From positions 1,575,111-1,639,110 of the forward strand of contig JAHNZQ020003147.1 in the NCBI GenBank assembly GCA_019155205.2: DNA of 64,000 bases, given 5' to 3'. This document shows positions 1 through 11,232 of this stretch, one piece after another; within the stretch, counting starts at the first letter, position 1, and each line of letters begins with the position of its first letter. The stretch comes from Gracilaria vermiculophylla (Eukaryota; Rhodophyta; Florideophyceae; Gracilariales; Gracilariaceae). The notes below the pieces were generated by a model, which was given only the letters and a program-made list of their open reading frames with translations, did no database searches and was not told the DNA's origin. The position numbers and the translations under genes were made by a program.

Positions 1-123
1 TCCCCCGGCTCGCGACAGCGGATACCGGAGACCACCTTTAGGAATACGCGCCTTTGGAGTCACTAAAAACTCCTAACGGACGTTGTGCTCTACTACCTCG
101 ACAGGAGGGCTGACAGTACCACA
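1..123 (+). repeat. Truncated gypsy LTR (family A), identical to a second copy
   Basis: This is the last 123 bp of the same gypsy LTR family seen at 10680, 26074, 33275 and 57267, reading toward its terminal GGTACCACA-type end. It is the exact reverse complement of 33275-33397. The window begins at precisely the base where that other copy runs into an assembly gap, so base 1 is probably a contig end. No primer-binding site follows it. Confidence 0.85.
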
Positions 124-908
124 GCAACAACCATCTTCAGATTCTCTACGACAAACCTTTGATCAGAGAGTACTTTGGCATTGGATCTATTCCTATCCCC
201 CTAATTTTTTCTTCACCGTATGTAAAACACCTAAGTGTTATCCTTGATTCCAATTTATCTCTTTTCAATATCTCCGTCATCTTCCATTACCATATATTAT
301 GTCATTTATATGTGACCTTTTACCTCATCTCCCTGTGCAACTTTAGTTTCAGTACTAAAATTTTTGGCTTGCTTCTGCTCGGCAGAAAGCTCATCACCAT
401 CATTTTCCTTGCGCAAAAACGTAACAACGTCCGTTTGAGTATCCTGGCGATACGTTTATCTGTTCGCTATCACAGATTTTAAAACTTATCCTGAAATTCC
501 CGCCTTATTTTTTTGTAGCATAGTTCTATGCTAACAAAGAGGTCCTTTCTTAGAGTCAATCTCGTCAAAACGTTCAGAAAAGTCTTCAATGGATTCATCC
601 GTTAGACCGCTGAACCGGTTTGGTATTAAAAACAGAAAATAATATTGTGATTCTCAAATATCCAGTTTGCTCTTGCTCATATTTTTATAATACGCGCATG
701 GCAATACCGCCGTCTTCTTGATAAGATTATTTGAAAGTATGAGTACCAGCTTCGCAAACTGGTTCACAAGAAATTGGCTCCGCAAGCCCATGAAAGTTTC
801 GCCAAGACAGGAACACAGATTTCTCTAACTTCTGTAAAATATAAGATAATATAAAAAAGTTGAAATCCTCAATGGCGTACGGAAAAAAAATTGCTCCCGA
901 CGCGGGTA
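124..908. other. No gene seen
   Basis: AT-rich sequence with only short chance reading frames. I see no domain, repeat or RNA signature in it. Confidence 0.5.
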
Positions 909-1136
909 ATGCTCTCGACCGTGTGTAAGTACACCATTGATTACGGAATTCGACCGCCCATGATACCGAAAAACATTGTCTGAACTATTTTTTCTTTTCT
1001 TCAGGTTCGCTCTCGTACAAAGTTAACCCCACCGGACCTCCGATTGATCCCTTTTCTGACTACGTCCGCCACCTGCTCAACGTGCGTGGCATGCCCGATA
1101 TACGTGCGATCAGAGATATTACACGGCCGCGCCGAG
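909..1136 (+). pseudogene. Possible two-exon host gene end cut by an LTR element
   Basis: A short ORF (exons 909-924 and 1005-1136) becomes continuous if an 80-bp intron (925-1004) is removed. The intron starts GTAAGT and ends in a pyrimidine tract followed by CAG. The joined frame encodes about 49 residues, including DYVRHLLNVRGMPDIRAIRD, and is then interrupted at CCGAG by the gypsy element that starts at 1137. Across the element (from 15797) the frame would stop after about five more codons. I do not recognise the product. The element insertion at its 3' end suggests a damaged host gene, but upstream exons could be missing and the whole model could be chance. Confidence 0.3.
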
Positions 1137-1628
1137 TGTGCTGTCCTCAGATCTACTTTCGAGATGATAGCGCACAACGTCTATTAGGAGTTTTTGGTTA
1201 CCCCAAAGGTGCGAGTTCCTAAGAGTGGTCTCTGATAATCAAGGTTATGCGTTGGAGGAATTCCAGAAGGCGGTACGCAAGCACCGAGAGAAAGAGGGGG
1301 TTCACAGGATAGAAAATACTCTTACAGGCTCTGCTGTAAGGCAACTTTGGGAGTGGCGGCTTAGAAAGCACACCTAAAACGATCATAAATACCTGAAGGC
1401 GTTGAACAAAAATCTTCAACCGGAAAAAGGAGAAGAAGACTCAAGGGAGCGTGCTTTGCTTCCCCCGGAAGTGAGTCTCAATCGGAAGATTAGGTATAGT
1501 GCCGAAAGCACGCTTCTACAGGTCTCACTACTGTACACTAGTCTAATCACCTTCACTAATCAACGAAAACAATTTTAAATTCTACAATTCTTCAGAGACA
1601 ACATCACCTTACGATCCACTGTACTATA
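1137..1628 (-). repeat. 3' LTR of outer gypsy element
   Basis: 492 bp reading, on the sense strand, from TATAGTACAGTGGATCG to a degenerate GTACCACA-type end. It matches 14466-15791 best, sharing the absence of the 60-bp block found at 57.7 and 11.1 kb. It contains a short partial internal duplication near 1365-1410. The first dinucleotide is TA instead of the family TG. Confidence 0.75.
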
Positions 1629-1642
1629 TATCCCCTTTTCTG
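1629..1642 (-). promoter_or_regulatory. Polypurine tract of gypsy element
   Basis: On the minus strand this reads CAGAAAAGGGGATA directly before the 3' LTR. The copy at 57828-57841 has CAGGAAAGGGAGTA in the same place. A purine run abutting the LTR start is the expected plus-strand primer of reverse transcription, and it fixes the element sense as minus. Confidence 0.7.
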
Positions 1643-1869
1643 AATTCCACGACGTCCCCGAGTTGCAGCTTCTCAAAGAATGATCCTTGAATTTCTGCTT
1701 ACGGCGACTAAGTCGTAACCGTCTCCCACAATGCGACAAATCCTCTCTTCCAGAGATTCCCTCGAACGTCCCAGCTTTTGCGCAGGTAACCGACCGCGAG
1801 CTCGCGTATCACCTTTGAGGCGTTTTTTGGGTCCCTCACTGTTCTTGATCCAACTTTATCTGCTCTTCC

Positions 1870-4231
1870 TTGGCGTACGCAACTTGTGCTATAGCGCCAT
1901 TCGGCGTTGACCTCTGCCGTAGACCACGGGTGTCGTCCATATGGCGTAGACATGTTGCCACTAGCAAGCGAGGTGTGGGCCAGTGTGGCCAGGTTGCTGG
2001 GTTCTCTTCGTGTTGCAGTGCCGCCAATTATTCTACTGCGCCCGGCACTACATTCTTGTCAATGATCCTTTTTGAGAAACGTCCGAGTCGTCTCGCCCGT
2101 TCGTTCATCTCCATTGGAGATGCCTCAACTCATATTTTTCCCTCCTGCCCTACCTTCGGTCTCCGTTGGACATGAATTTGTTTCCCGCTATGGTGCCCAT
2201 TTCCTTCCCTACATTCTCTTGTTGGTAATCTCGGCGTACTCTCCAATGGCGTCGTCACATGCGTCTATTCCCCAACGGTTGTATAACGGCGGCCCTCTTC
2301 CCTGCTGGTGGTTTTCCGTCCCATTCCTCTGGTGGCATCACACATTCCGTCTCCATTCTTCCAACTATGTACACCTTCGAAATGACGTCTTCGGCCCAGG
2401 TTCCTTCTTCTCCGTCTGATCCTGAGGTGTATTATACCTTCGTCCGTGCGCCGCTCAGTCCAGGGAAGCCATTCGACCATAATGCTACAGGGATCATTGT
2501 GCCCTCCCATGACAGGCGCGTCAGTCTCTCTTGTTCCATGGAAGATCAAATTCACGAATTTGGATCGTACTTTCAGGCAATGCAATTAAGCGTCGTACCA
2601 GAAGTCCATTCTATCGACAAGAAACAAAACAGGATGGCCGCCTTCCGTGGTCACTGGGTTCACACCCCGGAAAACGGTAACAATGTTCGAACCACAGTGG
2701 GACACTGCAACACTCCTTACCTCAGGTGTGCCGAAGTGCGCGAGATTCGGTCTCGACTCCATCAGCTTTTGCACAGAAAAACCGCTCACCAGCGAGCGGG
2801 GCATCTTAAATGCATCGCCGAGTGACGTCCTGCTCTTACGATACTGCCGTTTGATCCCTCTTTTGATCGTTTCTATTGGTTGAATCGCAACCGATGGGGG
2901 ACGCATCCTACGGATGAGACCCGAGTGCGAAACGCCTCCGGATACTCCTATGGTTAACACAACATAAAGATCCATTAAATGTCTTCTGGGCAGCGTCTGA
3001 AGTTCTACCACAAAATGAACGACTCCTGGAGGGACCATGGGATCTCCCCGCACCTCTGTGTGGCGATGCCCATCACACTACCGTCCCATATTTCAGAGGT
3101 TCTAGATCTCCAGGACACTTTCGTACGATTTATCATGCTGCTCGCCTCGACAGAACTCGCGGTCGGCTCACTAGTGGCGTATCTCTGGGGAACGAACGAG
3201 GGCATCAGTTTCAATACTCGTTGTCACGACAGTCGCCTCTACAGAGATTATTCGTATCAGCCGACCACTGGACGTTTGCTTTCTTGTGGGTGCCAATTAT
3301 CGGGGTTTTCCACTCATTAGGGATTCCGAATAAGCTTAAAAGCACCCCATGGAGCGAATCCCAGGCGGAGGTGCTGTTGGATTCCAACTTCAAGGTGACG
3401 TGGAACGATACGCGGAGCTTCCTTTGGTATGATTATGGCGAAGAAAAGTATCATCCCATTGGGAGGAGCCCCATTGAAGACGAAGACGGGAGAGCATACC
3501 TGGCCTTCCCCCGCCTTAGAGCTTTTCTGATTTCTCAGGTGACACGACGACGTATCCCTGAATATGATCCTATGGTAGAAAGCCTGGCGATCCATACGCC
3601 ACATTCGTCACCGGCTCCGTCGCAAGACGTGGCTGCGCTCCCGAAGTTGGTGGCGTGGCCCCCACCAGCGATGCTGGATCTTGCCACGGCGATAGCCAGT
3701 GTGACGTTTATGGAAGAGAATGAGAGTACTCTCGTCCCAACTGTTTCAGCCTCGGTTGTGCAACCCCGTTTGAGCAGCGTCCCTGTATCAATTATTTAGC
3801 CTCGGCTGAGAAGCGTCCTGGCTTCTGTGCTACGGTTGCTGGCTGCCTCGTCCTTGTTCCTGCAGTTTTCTGTGGCAGTGCCTGCAGCATCTGCTCGCAA
3901 GCCTACCGGTCCGACTGGTCCACCATCTGCGACTCCTTTTTTGGCAGCTATTAATCCATCCGCTGGGATTGTTCTTTCCGGCGGATCCTCCGACTTTTCG
4001 TTCTCTGGTGCTCTCGCTACTGCCTTTGAGAAGTTGGTGCAGACTTGTGTGGTGACCGGTCGCCCGGCGCCTTTTTCTCCTGTAGAGGCCCTGCGTAAGG
4101 CTCGTGAAAAGGTTGTCGAGCTTCATAGGGCAGAAACGGACCAAGTATCGATGAGTGCCATCAAAAAGAGCCTGAAAACGTTTATTGATAGCCATGCTCC
4201 AGCAGCGGAGGCTCCCTTTAATTCAGAGTAA
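1870..4231 (+). pseudogene. Antisense accessory ORF between pol and 3' LTR
   Basis: Plus-strand coding capacity faces the minus-strand pol. The best stretch is 3221-4231, one frame with a single in-frame TAG at 3797. Further open pieces lie upstream at 2259-2825 and 2979-3320 in other frames. The C-terminal 60-odd residues (MSAIKKSLKTF near the end) have a homologue at 57838-58129 in a second copy of the element. In a hand alignment of 64 codons, about 17 differ only at a silent third position, so this strand was under protein-level selection. No known domain is recognised. Plant chromoviruses and related elements are known to carry extra ORFs in this interval, some of them antisense. Whether the upstream pieces belong to the same protein is inference. 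Confidence 0.55.
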
Positions 4232-4439
4232 GCGACGCGATGCGGTAATCTGTAGGCGCAAAAACCTCGGCGATGGTATTCATCCCACAAAGTGAAAGAA
4301 TAGAATAACATTGAAATGTAGCAGTGGATCCCCGACCGGTGATTGCTATACTAGTTGGCCGTGCCCAAGTTCCCAGCAAAAAGAATCACCGTCGTAGGAG
4401 CATACGACAAACGGACAACAGCAACATAGAGGCGAAATA

Positions 4440-7400
4440 CTAAACTTCAGATGAGGAGAATATAGTAGACAACGAAAAACAACTCGAGCACGGGGCCCAT
4501 CCTCCTTTCGTAACCGAAAACGCATATGCGGAAATGCTTTTCCGCTCAAATTTGGCCTGGTATATCCTGAGGACGTTTTCCGGGATATGTCGCGAAGATT
4601 CTTCTGTTTCGTCTATTTGAGGTGGAGCCATATGACCGTACGCAGTAAAGTACCGCTGCAGGGGTCTGTCGGTAAAATAATATATTATCAACTGCATAAA
4701 GGATATCACGTTGAAGGGTCATTATGGCGACCAGAGCTTCCATTAATAGTTCACCGTGAGGTGTGAAGGAATTTCTGGTATACATCAGTGTTCTTGCTCC
4801 TGACATGGTTGAATTAGGATACTCCACGTGTGACCCCGAAGGTGGGGTGGTGGGCATTCCTGAAAGGTGGGGCGTTGGGACTTTTCTCCCATCATCACGG
4901 GAGATGACGTCTCGGAGCCCTTTTTATTTCGATGGCAGCGGTTTCCTTGTACGTTCCCATGATATTGTAAGACCGTACGGTGTATAGTGCTAGCTTGTGC
5001 ATGACGTCCGATGGCTCATCGAATATTTCCCGCAGTTGGTCTAGGAAAACCTCGTCACCTTCCTTGAGATGACTGCCTTGCTTCAAGTTGAGGTCAAAAT
5101 ACCGTTTTTTATCTCTTATGCGAGGCGTTGAGGCTTTCCTTTGCGAGAGAGATTGCGTCTTCATACCGCCTTGAAATAGAACGCTTTTCGTGAGCCGCTG
5201 TTGGGGTCTGTGGCCATCTGCCGGGTGCACTGGGGAGCGTCCGCTTTGACAACACTAGTCGGTACGCCCGAGAGCAACAAAATGAGAAGAGCAGTCCCCG
5301 TGGAGCGGTGCACCTGCAGGTTGTATGCATAGGTGAGCGGGCCTAGGTATGCGTGCCAATCCTTCTAATAGTCCGTGACGTAGTGCTACAGCCTTGAGTC
5401 TATGGTTTTGTTCAACTTTTCCGACTTTCCGTTAGCCTGAGGGTGGTATGCAGTGGTTCATAACTGCTTCATCTCCAGCATTCCTCAGATGACACTTAAA
5501 AGCTTCGCCGCAAAATGGGGTCCGTTGTCCATAAGGTGGCTCCACGGGACCCCATATGGGAAGACCCAATTCTCCAGAAAGAAGTCGCCAACAACTGCTC
5601 ACATGGTGCTCTTCAGGGGAATGGCGCGCGGGATCTTCGAAAAACGATTGGTTATCCCCAGGACAAATCGGAATCCGAAATCTTCATGGCCTTGACCTCC
5701 AAGGCTTCTAATGGTAGAAAACTGGTGAGCGACGTCTGGGGTTTGTGGATATTCTCCTGAACGGTGGCGCACGAGTGGATATACGCCACTGTTTGGAAAG
5801 ATTCATTAGCCATGTGCGGCCAATAAGACCCCGTTTTCGTGGTGAAATACATGCGCGACTCACCGGGATGCTGTGCAAGGGAAGGATAGTGCGAGAGGTA
5901 CAGCAACCTCGCCAGTAGGCTCATCAGGGCCACCTTCTGGAGAGCACCGTCTAGGGGAGCGCGGAGTACAAGTACGCCGTCGCGGTCAACATCAAATGAC
6001 AATTTTAGACTATCTACGGTGGCCAGGCACTCTTTGTAGTACGCCTCCGTACTATGCTCCTTCAGGAACTCTGATATGGTGATGGGGAGACCTTATTTCT
6101 TCTCCTTGATGAGGGCGATCGCCTCCGGGAGTCCACGGATCTCGTCTCCAGATTCACAGCATTCCAAGCATTCTCCTTTGGATCATTCTTTCCTGTCGGC
6201 GTTCTAGATGACTAGACGCAAGATAGTGTCCTCTAAAAATATTTTGTCTTGTCTTTTTGTAGAGATACGTGAAAGCATGTCCACCACCTGGCGTTTTATG
6301 GCAGGGAGGTAGACGATGTCGAACTCATACTCAAGGAGGCGCAGTCTCCACCTCTCCAGGTTGCCGCAAGCATCCGTGAAGGACATTAACCACTTTAGTG
6401 GTGCATGGTCCGTCCTTGAGGTGAAACGTGCATTTTTCAGGTACGGGCGTTAAAGGACCCCCCCTCATACAATGACGAGACATTCGTGCTTGGAGGTAGA
6501 ATACTTCGGTTCCGTCGGTGAAACTCTACGATTCCAGTATCCTATATGTTGAAATCCACCTTCAGGTTATTCCTGTAGCAGGGCACATCCAACCTGATAT
6601 TTACATGCATATGTTTCCAGCACCATTCGGCCGTTCCGCTTCGAGAGAACCAAGATCGGTGGGTATATTAGTGGCCTCTTCAAAGTGGTAAAGTCACCAA
6701 ACTCTTCGTTTGTGAAGGGGCCCAATTGCATCGGTTTGTAATTATTCAAGTGGCGACTTAACGGTCCCGCAGTACAGGAGAAGTTTGGGACAGACATCCG
6801 AAAAACACTACACATCCCAAGGAAGGAGAGGAGCTCCATTTGGTTTGTGGGAGGATGAGCTTCCTAGATGGTGTTTTGAGTCTCTGAAAACCTGGAGGAG
6901 GCCCGGGGGCACAGTAAGCCTCATGTAATTCACCAAGGACTTAAAAAGAAACACTTCTGCAGTTTTAAAGTAAGACCAGCATCCTTTAGGAGTTGAAGCA
7001 CGTGCGTAACATGTATAAAGTTCTCCATGACGATAAGGGAGTACATAACGACATCGTCAATATACACTAAGACATACTTTCACTTCACCTTCTACAGGAT
7101 TATCTCCACCGCTTGCTGTAACGTAGCGAGTGAATTCTTCAATCTTTACGGCATCCTTAGGATTCTGAAAATTTTTCAGTGGCAGGTGATCGTTGTCTTA
7201 TCCTTATCGGAATCATCGATCTCATATTGTCAGTAGCCACTACTTGCATCTAGCGTGGAGAAAACCGACGCATCACATATGGAATGAATACATTAAGCCA
7301 TACGGGCATCGGGTACGAATCGCGTACCGTCACCTTGTGGAGACGCCTGAAGTCAATAAAAAATCTCAAAGAACCTTTTTTTCGCAAACACCGCCGGAGA

Positions 7401-8560
7401 GGCCCATTTGGGATCAAAGGGCTCGATAACGCCTCTAACCAGCATCCGCTGGACCCCGTCGCGTTAAAAATCACGTGCATGAGGCTCGACGCTCCTCTGA
7501 AGTTGATATAACGGTTTCGTCTCAGCTTTGAGTCGGATCCGGAGTTTCATCAGGCGCAACTGCCCAAAGCGACCTAACTACATGTTCTCAAAGCCGGATA
7601 GCGTCTCAACTATCTTATGGCGATGTTCTTTGAACTCTTCGCAACTTTGGAGCTTCTTCTGCCATGTGGCAGGCTTCTCTTGCTTTGGACTCGTCTATGC
7701 CGCTTCGGTTTCTATGGTAACGAGTGCCTTGTGTTCATCACTGTCTTCTATATAAGGAGGATGAGCCAGCCCTACAGGGGCTGCTAATGCATCTATGACA
7801 ACAGATCCTTTTTGAAGCCGTAGAGGCGACTCCTTCAGGATAGCATTAACGACTCTGCAGTAAATAATCTGCACTATGTCCATGACGCCGTTTATCATCA
7901 TGGAGTGCTATTTAGATGCTATATGCAGACACCCCTGTAGGAATGAGAGGCCGGATGCATAGGTCTGCACCCAAACTTCGGCCTGACTCCTCGCAGGTAT
8001 TTCGATACTCTTCACCAGCCGGAGCTAATTCGACTGCGTCTCCTTTGAAAGATTACCAACTAGACGCGCATTTGCGTCCGCTCCCAGAGATGCGGACACG
8101 ATACCTACAGAAGCGTCTTCGTGAAACGTCACCTTCCGCAGGCTTGGAAATATTGCAAGTACATACCGATCCACAAAGGAAGTGCCGAATATGCACTGTA
8201 CCGCCATGTTGGTCGCCAAGAAGACCCAGATCTTCTCCTGTGAGGAGCCCCACCGGAGATACGAAGGTAATGCTTAAAGAATTTCCAAGGCGCGACACTA
8301 CGCGTCTATTACAGTACAGAGCTTGCCCGTCCTCAAGGAACCTAGAGCAGACCACGGTAGTACGTCAGCATGCACCTGGTTGGAGCTAGCGTCTGTGTCG
8401 AGGATAGCGCACATCACTGTGGAGGCGAGTGCGGAACATCAAATAGAGGCAAACAAATTATTATTTGCACGGCGCAGGGTGCAAACAGAGTCCTTAAGGG
8501 TGCCGAAGGGGCCCAAATGGATTGGGGGTCTGCCGATTCTGCGTCAACCAAGCAGATGGC
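4440..8560 (-). pseudogene. pol: Gypsy chromovirus pol (protease-RT-RNase H-integrase-chromodomain), decayed
   Basis: Read on the minus strand, domains follow Ty3/gypsy order. A protease remnant near 8400 has LDTDASSN in place of the usual DTGAS, and a VQCIFGTSFVDRY segment follows near 8200. The protease-RT linker is near 7700-7900. The RT has SLRFFIDFRRLHKVTVRDSY near 7360 and an intact YIDD near 7050. RNase H and connection run 6840-6200. The integrase zinc region lies near 5900-5700 and the core near 5640-5400, with the signature YHPQANGKSEKLNKT. The integrase C-terminus near 5100 has GDEVFLDQLREIFDEPSDV. A chromodomain-like tail lies near 4560-4680. Several frameshifts and stops break it. 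It is homologous throughout to 58390-61960. It probably belongs with the LTR at 10680. Confidence 0.85.
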
Positions 8561-10524
8561 CTCTTCCCCTTTCCTAGAGGCGACCTATGTTGGGTCGAGG
8601 CTCGACGGGAAGGAGCTACGCGGAGCCTCTACGCCCTATCCTTTAGATTTTTCTAGTTGGATAGGATCTGAGTTCCAGTGGGGGACGGCTGCTCTGGTTG
8701 CGCACCGAGACGTAGATTGGAGTTCAGAGGGGCAAGGGAAGGTTGGAGGGATATTAAGAATTTTCGCCTGCTCTGGCTTGGATTTACTTGGAGGGGCCTC
8801 GACCACGACTTATATAGTGGCTCAGTCGCACCGACTAGGTTGCATCAGAAATTACACTACAAAGGCGAGACACTCAATACTACCAATCATATTGTAACAT
8901 GACGTAAATGTACTAACCACAATTCAATAATGCTTACAACAGCAAGGCACAACAAGGCATGACAGTTCCGTACACTCACGCGACCATGACAATGTACAAA
9001 TTCACTCAACCACCTTACACTCTCTGTATTCCGCCACCACTCGTGTCCATACAGCAATGTGTGTGTATAGTTACCATGACGAGGCACATTACACCAGACC
9101 ATATCTGGTGTACATTAAGCTGAGTGTGCAATGTGTACACCTGGAAACGATATGGTAGTGAACAACCTGCCGAGTAGCACAGCTGCACACGTGTACCAGA
9201 CATAGTCAATATTCAACGCAGTCCATGGTCCCCGGATCATTAAGTTGTCAGTGACAACACAGGCACTTCCTCCAACAACGTGTAGTGTTCCCCAGGAGTA
9301 CAATCGGTTTGGGTGCTGGCCTTTGCATTTGCGGCGTACGCACAAGTGGGACAGGCTGCTTTCCAATTATAAACCTGTAACCATAGCTCCTTCAAGGGGA
9401 GCGGATACCGTTATACGCCGGGCGGTAACCTCCACTCTTCGTTGGTGTGTCCTTCAGGTTTTGAAAATTCATCTCCCGTTTCCAAAGTATGGCGGCCCTC
9501 ATTGCCGGGGGGAGATTAGTACAGTGTACTGGCTCTCGAGAAAACTAAATTCTGCTAGGATGTGGGTAGCCCCGAGGGTTTGCGAATGTGACATTCCTGT
9601 AGAATCCCGTTGAAGCGTACGCGGTCGGGAACGACTTTCTGCTTTCCTCCCTCTATTTCTTTTGGCGTCATTCCCGTAGGATTTCTGGGTGCCTGACGAT
9701 TCCTCCGCGATCGCGATTCACACGAGTAGTATCTTGTCCCTCTCTCCTTTAAAATAGTACTCGCGACCGGTATATTGTCCTCCCCCAAGTGGCAACAGGT
9801 CCAGGAGATTCATATCTATATTCCTGAGATGTTGTCGTCTACCTACGGCATTATCATTTTCTTCTCTAGCGTAGGAGGCGGCAGTGTCCTGTATTTCTCT
9901 GCCCGGGGTCACCCTAGGTGTTGATAGAGGGAACCTCTCCTGTACGGAAAAACGAATTTGAAACGCCGTTGCTGGGAGCAGCTGCGCGGCTTGGGAACGA
10001 CCATCCTGACGGATAATATATGAAATCAGCTTAAGGAATGGTTCCGAATCCAGCAATGCATCCACAGCATGGTGAACACTCTCCGTTGCAATTTAATCCC
10101 CAAAATAGTTGCAGCGCGCTCCGAAAAGAGTCTCAACACATGCAGGAATTCTTTCGACCATCTTCTGTGAGAGTTAATCCGTTAAGCGCTGGGCCAGGGA
10201 CACCGAGAAGGAGTTAGCCTCCGGCTCTTTTCGTCTTTGCAGCTCCTGATGTGGCCGCTGCGAAGCCGTGTGCGGTTTTTCACCCTCCACGTGAGCGTTC
10301 TCCGGAGGTGTTGCGTGGAATTTCGCTTTCCTCCGATCGTGCACTCTCCTATTACGATTTCTGAAACGCTCCACAGCGGAGCCAGAATTGCGAAGGAGAA
10401 TTTTAAGGTCCCCCAGTCTGGTGGCCATCTCCCGAGGAGCGCTGCGCGTACTGCGCCCACCAACGGAGTCGGTTGCTTGAGGGTTCTGGAAAGGGTCTTC
10501 CATTGGGGGTTCCGAGGGGTCCAT
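8560..10524 (-). pseudogene. gag: Gypsy gag, decayed and interrupted
   Basis: Starts at an ATG at 10524 (MDPSEPPMEDP). The first 116 codons are open and align with the second gag start at 14310 (MDPSEPRMEIP). Homology continues to about 9720 in another frame. It then skips roughly 1 kb that is present in the gag at 62.2-64 kb, resumes at about 9600-9370, and resumes again at about 8810-8560. The last part is collinear with the C-terminal gag of the 64-kb copy (shared QPSPTG). About 0.5 kb of unrelated sequence (8850-9370) sits inside. The product would be a structural protein of the retrotransposon particle. It is clearly non-functional. Confidence 0.7.
8850..9370. other. Unidentified insert inside gypsy gag
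   Basis: This block interrupts the gag homology. The gag copy at 63.7-63.9 kb runs straight through the corresponding point. It has no long ORF and is moderately GT/CA-rich. I could not find clear terminal repeats or a target duplication, so its class is unknown. Confidence 0.4.
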
Positions 10525-10659
10525 ATAGGAGTAGATCAGAGGTGGTTTCCTTTTGCTTCCGAATCCTCTTAAAGAAGAATTCCATTTTTGGGTTCAGATT
10601 GTTGCAAACTAAAAACGCTGTTTTGTCGTGACCCTTGGGATTCGTTTAGGAAACTGGCC

Positions 10660-10677
10660 TTCTAAGTCGTGAGACCA
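10660..10677 (-). promoter_or_regulatory. Candidate tRNA primer-binding site
   Basis: On the minus strand this begins TGGTCTCACGACTTAGAA, two bases inside the LTR that ends at 10680. A start of TGG matches the CCA end of a tRNA. The homologous site at 14446-14463 begins TGGTCTCCAGACTCAGA. The tRNA was not identified. Confidence 0.5.
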
Positions 10678-10679
10678 GT

Positions 10680-11232
10680 TGTGGTACCGTCAGCTCTTCT
10701 TTCGGAGTGAGAGTGCACAACATCTGCTAGGAAATTTTGTTGACTCCAAAGGTGTGTGTTCCTAAAGGTGGTCTCCGGTAATCGCTATCACAAGCCGTGG
10801 GAATACTGAAAGGGGATCCACAATAACCAAGCGGAGAGGGAGGTTCACTGCGCGGACAATGCTCCTACAGGCACTGCCACGAAGCGACCTTGGGATCGGC
10901 GGCTTAAAAACCGAAGGATGTTCGAGGAGAGTCTCCAAACGGAAAAATAGACGTTGACTCCATTGTGCTTGTTATACTTCCCAAGAGGTGAAGCTCGACC
11001 AGCAGACTAAGTAGTACGCTTGGAGCCCGCAACGGCAGGTGTCACTACTGTAGTAATTACCTGCCCCAATTAACTAAAATAAATCTAAATTCTACCGTTC
11101 CTCAAGAATACTGTAGAATATGTGGGTCGACTAATTCACCGCGCGGCTGAGTTAATGAAATGCGAACCCGCCTTAAGATAATCCCGTCGTAAAGGCACAT
11201 GACAATGTCACCGTAGGACCCACTGGGCTACA
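10680..11232 (-). repeat. 5' LTR of inner gypsy element
   Basis: A complete LTR of 553 bp with TG...CA ends and gag immediately inside it on the minus strand. It belongs to the long LTR subfamily (as at 57267 and 26074), unlike the outer LTRs. It lies within minus-strand coding sequence that ends at 11233. No partner LTR with the flanking bases GGCTC was found, so its 3' part was probably lost by recombination. Confidence 0.8.

Noticed and set aside
1070..1136. Ribosomal protein uS11 C-terminus (IRAIRDIT resemblance)
   Set aside because: Only a few residues match, and the family's conserved Pro/Gly-rich ending is absent.
8370..8897. 175-codon plus-strand ORF
   Set aside because: Minus-strand translation of the same interval matches the gag C-terminus at 63.8-64 kb, so this is a shadow.
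8894..9301. A solo LTR (TGTAACATG...GTACA) inside gag
   Set aside because: No target duplication and no second copy in the window. Left as an unidentified insert.
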